From Bryobacterales bacterium (GTDB lineage: Bacteria > Acidobacteriota > Terriglobia > Bryobacterales > Bryobacteraceae), in assembly GCA_025353235.1 (NCBI GenBank), contig JANXQZ010000487.1, positions 1 through 8,340 of the forward strand: a stretch of 8,340 nucleotides of DNA, written 5' to 3'. The translations under genes were made by a program, and so were the position numbers. Below, one piece after another: positions 5,340-8,340 of the stretch. Within the stretch, counting starts at the first letter, position 1. Each line of letters opens with the position of its first letter. The notes below the pieces were generated by a model that was not told where the DNA came from, did not search any database, and was given only the letters and a program-made list of their open reading frames with translations.

Positions 5340-6315
5340 CGCGCCCACCACAACTGTACTGATGCTGTTAGCCGCCTCGCTATCAGCCTGGGGTGCCAAG
5401 CCATTCTTTCAGCGGGGCGTGAACTTTACAGCGGAAGGCCCCGACGGATATACCGGTTCGCGCGCTCGACCGCTCCTCGAAAAGCTAGGTGCTTTTGGAG
5501 TAGATTCTATCGCTTTAGTCCCGTACGCCTTTACGTCGCGATCCGTTCCTAGCGTCCGTTTTGGGGGCGGCTTCGAGACTGACGAGGGGATCGAGCAGGT
5601 TGCAACTGCGGCGCATGCTCTCGGCATGAAAGTACTCTTGAAACCGCAGGTTTGGGTGCGGACCGGGTTTCCTGGAGACCTTGAATTTACTCATCCCTCT
5701 GATCGCGCTAAATGGTTCGCGGGCTACCGAACCTACATCGAGCATCAGGCTGCGTTAGCCACCCGCATTCGGGCCGATCTATTCTGCGTGGGAGTGGAGT
5801 TTGTAAAACTCAGTAGTGATGAGAAGGAGTGGCGCAGAGTCATTGCTCGGGTGCGGGAGATTTACCGCGGCCCGCTGACGTACGGCGCCACGCAAGGGCA
5901 GGAGTTTGAAAATCTGCAGTTCTGGGATGCTCTGGATTATATTGGCCTAAACAACTACTACCCTCTACCCGACGATCTCTCCACCGCTGCTCTGGTTAGG
6001 AAAGTCGAGGCCGTCCAAAGGCGGTTCAACAAGCCGGTGCTGTTGACGGAGACAGGTTTCTCAAGCTATGAGTCGCCTCATCGGCAGCCGTGGGACGAGA
6101 CACCTCGCAAAGTCGCGCAACAGGATCAAGCTCGCTGTTATGAAGCGATCTTTCGCGGCTTTTACGGGAAACCTTGGTTCTACGGAATGTACTGGTGGAA
6201 GGTAGGAACCGACGGACACGGCGGACCTGAAGAAGGCTCCTTTACGCCATGGGGCAAGCCAGCGATGCAGGTGATGAAGCGCTGGTATACGACGGAGCCG
6301 GTTCGCGCAAGATAA
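5314..6315 (+). CDS. Secreted GH113-like glycoside hydrolase (beta-mannanase-type TIM barrel)
   Basis: A 333-residue protein. Residues 1-27 are a Sec signal peptide: a basic MLRLIRPL start, hydrophobic TTTVLMLLAASLSA, probable cleavage near AWG-A. The rest is a single clan GH-A (beta/alpha)8 barrel. Its opening, RGVNF, and a Gly-rich loop precede the first helix. The predicted acid/base is Glu162 in CVGVEFVKL and the nucleophile is Glu246 in LLTETGFSS. The closing block, FYGMYWWKVGTDGHGG, then TPWGKPAMQVMKRW, is typical of GH113. The family's characterised members cleave beta-1,4-mannans, but substrate cannot be fixed from sequence. A TTG at 5251 extends the frame, but the signal peptide fits the ATG at 5314. 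That start has no clear Shine-Dalgarno and lies inside the coiled-coil gene, so translation may depend on coupling. A GH2 gene follows 40 nt later, suggesting joint action on one glycan. Confidence 0.85.
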   Translation: MLRLIRPLSAPTTTVLMLLAASLSAWGAKPFFQRGVNFTAEGPDGYTGSRARPLLEKLGAFGVDSIALVPYAFTSRSVPSVRFGGGFETDEGIEQVATAAHALGMKVLLKPQVWVRTGFPGDLEFTHPSDRAKWFAGYRTYIEHQAALATRIRADLFCVGVEFVKLSSDEKEWRRVIARVREIYRGPLTYGATQGQEFENLQFWDALDYIGLNNYYPLPDDLSTAALVRKVEAVQRRFNKPVLLTETGFSSYESPHRQPWDETPRKVAQQDQARCYEAIFRGFYGKPWFYGMYWWKVGTDGHGGPEEGSFTPWGKPAMQVMKRWYTTEPVRAR

Positions 6316-6355
6316 GGGAGGCGCTCGCTTCGGCGTGATAGCTTAAGACTTACAA

Positions 6356-8340
6356 ATGAGCCGCACTCACAATGAAGGAATGAATCGCCGGAAGTTCGTC
6401 TTGGGGAGCGCGGGAGCGGTAGCCATGGCAGGCGCGCTGCAGTCACAGCCGCAGGCTGACCCCAACCGTCGCATCTACGATCTAAATCACAAGTGGCAAT
6501 TTAGCCGCAAGGGTTCTCAGAACGTTGCCGTCGTCACGCTCCCGCACACCAACGCGCTCCTTCCTTGGCATAGCTTTGACGACCGTTCTTACGAATTCCT
6601 ATCTATCTACCGCCGTCGATTCAGCGCTCCGCAGGCATGGCAAGAGAAGCGAGTGTTCATCGATTTCGACGGTGCCATGACGGCGGCCAAGTTCACCATC
6701 AATGGACATGCGATGGCCGAGTACAAGGGTGGTTACACGCCTTTCAGTTTCGAACTGACACAGCATCTCAAGTTCGGCGGCGATAACGCCATCGAAGTGG
6801 AACTTGATTCCACAGAGCGGCCCGACATCCCTCCCTTCGGCGGCAATATCGACTACCTCACTTTCGGTGGCATCTATCGCGATGTGCGTCTGCGAGTGGT
6901 GCCGCGCGCCTTCATAGAAAACGTCTACGCCAAGCCCGTCCGCCCTCTCGCCGACGACCGCTCGCTGCTGGTTCGCTGCTATCTGAATGGGGCCAAGCCA
7001 GGGGCGAACTTGTCCGTTGAACTGCGGAATGGAAGCCAGACCATCAAGAGCCAGACCATTCCCGTTTCAAATCCCGACGCGGAGTACCAGGATCTAACGC
7101 TCAGCCAACTCGGACCCATCCAGCTTTGGGATCTCAACAAGCCGTTCCTGTATCAAGTCCGCGCGCAACTGAAAAACGCGGATGGAGCGCACGACGAGTT
7201 CGACACTAAGATCGGGTTCCGCGAGGGAAAGTTCACGCCTGCGGGATTTCTGCTGAACGGCAGCCACGTAAAACTGCGCGGGCTCAATCGGCATCAGACA
7301 TACCCGTATGTTGGCGGAGCGATGCCCGCCAGGGTGCAGCGTCGAGACGCCGAAATTCTGAAAAAAGAGTTGAAGTTGAATCTCGTGCGGACCTCGCATT
7401 ACCCCCAATCCCCGGCCTTTCTCGACGCCTGTGACGAGCTAGGCTTGCTGGTGCTTGAAGAGATTCCGGGCTGGCAACATATCGGCGACAAACCCTGGCA
7501 GGATGTCGCCGTACGCAATGTGGGCGAGATGATTCGGCGCGATTGGAATCATCCCTCGATCGTCTTATGGGGGGTCCGCATAAATGAATCGCAGGATAAT
7601 CACGACTTCTATGTCCGCACGAACGCATCGGCTCATGCGCTCGACGATGCGAGGCAAACCGGCGGCATTCGCTACCTCTACGATTCCGAACTTCTAGAAG
7701 ACGTGTTCACCATGAACGATTTCGGGTTCCCGCTCAAACAGCCTAATCATCCGCTTTACTTGAACACTGAATTCAGCGGCCACATGTTCTCGACGAAGCG
7801 GTTCGATAACGTGGAGCGAGTCGCGGAACATGTACGGCGGCATGCAAGAGTGCATAACCAACTGGCTGGCGACGATCGTTACGCTGGGGGCATCGGCTGG
7901 TGCGCATTCGACTACAACACGCACGGAAACTTCGGATCGGGCGACCGGATTTGTTACCACGGCGTGAGCGATATTTTTCGCATTGCTAAGCCTGCGGCGG
8001 GAGTGTATAGATCCCAATGCGATCCCAGTGAAGAGGTTGTGATCGAGCCTGGATTCTTCTGGGCCAGCGGCGATAAATCGGAGGCGGGCGGCGTTGGCCG
8101 GGTTCCGATCTGCTCCAACTGTGACCACCTGAAACTGTATGTGGACGGCAAGCTGCACTCGGAGCTTGACCCGGATCGCGGGACCTACCCGAATCTGAAA
8201 CACCCGCTGTTCCAGGCGGATCTCAGCAACCTGCCGCTGAATCCCTGGGGCGACTTAAGGATCGAGGGTTACCTCAAGGGCAAACTGGCCAAGACTCTGA
8301 CACTCTCGGGAAAGGGCATCGACGCGGATCTCAAGGTGGA
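6356..8340 (+). CDS. Tat-exported GH2 family glycoside hydrolase (beta-galactosidase-like), 3' end missing
   Basis: The frame is open from ATG 6356 to the window edge, 661 codons. A twin-arginine signal, MNRRKFVLGSAGAVAMAGAL, covers residues 9-28, so export is probably in folded form. The GH2 layout follows. Residues about 40-185 are the sugar-binding jelly roll (FDGAMTAAKFTINGH, YLTFGGIYRDVRLRV). Residues about 188-290 are the Ig-like sandwich. A TIM barrel starts near 295 with LRGLNRHQTYP and VRTSHYPQSPAFLDACDELG. The acid/base is Glu411 in SIVLWGVRINESQ and the nucleophile is Glu472 in LNTEFSGHMF. From about 560 (VPICSNCDHLKLYVDGK) begins a DUF4982-type C-terminal domain. Family members are beta-galactosidases, beta-mannosidases or beta-glucuronidases; beta-galactosidase-like is the best guess. 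The first ATG lacks a good ribosome site, and Met9, which starts the Tat motif, is an alternative. It probably forms an operon with the GH113-like gene. Confidence 0.92.
   Translation, partial: MSRTHNEGMNRRKFVLGSAGAVAMAGALQSQPQADPNRRIYDLNHKWQFSRKGSQNVAVVTLPHTNALLPWHSFDDRSYEFLSIYRRRFSAPQAWQEKRVFIDFDGAMTAAKFTINGHAMAEYKGGYTPFSFELTQHLKFGGDNAIEVELDSTERPDIPPFGGNIDYLTFGGIYRDVRLRVVPRAFIENVYAKPVRPLADDRSLLVRCYLNGAKPGANLSVELRNGSQTIKSQTIPVSNPDAEYQDLTLSQLGPIQLWDLNKPFLYQVRAQLKNADGAHDEFDTKIGFREGKFTPAGFLLNGSHVKLRGLNRHQTYPYVGGAMPARVQRRDAEILKKELKLNLVRTSHYPQSPAFLDACDELGLLVLEEIPGWQHIGDKPWQDVAVRNVGEMIRRDWNHPSIVLWGVRINESQDNHDFYVRTNASAHALDDARQTGGIRYLYDSELLEDVFTMNDFGFPLKQPNHPLYLNTEFSGHMFSTKRFDNVERVAEHVRRHARVHNQLAGDDRYAGGIGWCAFDYNTHGNFGSGDRICYHGVSDIFRIAKPAAGVYRSQCDPSEEVVIEPGFFWASGDKSEAGGVGRVPICSNCDHLKLYVDGKLHSELDPDRGTYPNLKHPLFQADLSNLPLNPWGDLRIEGYLKGKLAKTLTLSGKGIDADLKV

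Noticed and set aside
7094..8203. Several minus-strand open frames under the GH2 gene
   Set aside because: The plus strand encodes a continuous GH2 protein with catalytic motifs through this stretch, so these are shadows.

Overview
The window (about 57% G+C by eye) looks like the chromosome of a free-living, polysaccharide-using soil-type bacterium. The protein styles fit Acidobacteriota (Terriglobia-like): a Tll0287-like/HAMP sensor relic, a GH113-like enzyme next to a Tat-exported GH2 enzyme, and a subtilase with a polar N-terminal extension. That placement is an inference from protein style only; there is no rRNA or marker gene here. I see no tRNA, rRNA, CRISPR array, transposase, integrase or plasmid/phage hallmark gene.

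Layout. Positions 1-1834 (minus strand): a complete S8 subtilisin-like serine peptidase, followed 16 nt later by the first 27 codons of another gene with a strong Shine-Dalgarno, so the two are probably one operon leaving the window on the left. Positions 1835-2593: a decayed zone with no intact gene. It holds a short minus-strand open remnant with an ankyrin-like stretch (1891-2052) and a clearly recognisable plus-strand pseudogene of a Tll0287-like (DUF3365) plus HAMP receptor (2057-2593), broken by several indels that also removed its heme motif and most or all of its transmembrane segment. Positions 2612-2890 (minus): a small FlaG-family protein with a good ribosome site and a sigma-28-like -10 element. 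Positions 3027-4676 (plus): a full-length phosphoglucomutase (pgm), divergent from flaG. Positions 4761-5339 (plus): a 192-aa coiled-coil protein built on a 42-bp tandem repeat. Positions 5314-6315 (plus): a secreted GH113-like glycoside hydrolase whose start overlaps the coiled-coil gene. Positions 6356 to the window end (plus): a Tat-exported GH2 glycoside hydrolase, cut by the window edge. No ordinary complete open reading frame marks this last gene because it has no stop inside the window, but the frame is open for 661 codons and all its catalytic motifs are present.

How they may work together. The right half reads as a carbohydrate module: an exported GH-A clan endo-type enzyme (beta-mannanase-like), an exported exo-type GH2 enzyme (beta-galactosidase/beta-mannosidase-like), and upstream a phosphoglucomutase linking glucose-1-phosphate and glucose-6-phosphate. 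pgm is 84 nt from the next gene and may simply be a neighbour. The left half (subtilase, FlaG, sensor relic) shows no evident link to it.

I looked for an undescribed system and did not find convincing evidence for one. The most informative items are the dissected sensor pseudogene, the recently expanded heptad-repeat gene overlapping a glycoside hydrolase, the isolated flaG with its candidate flagellar promoter, and the subtilase/unknown-protein pair.
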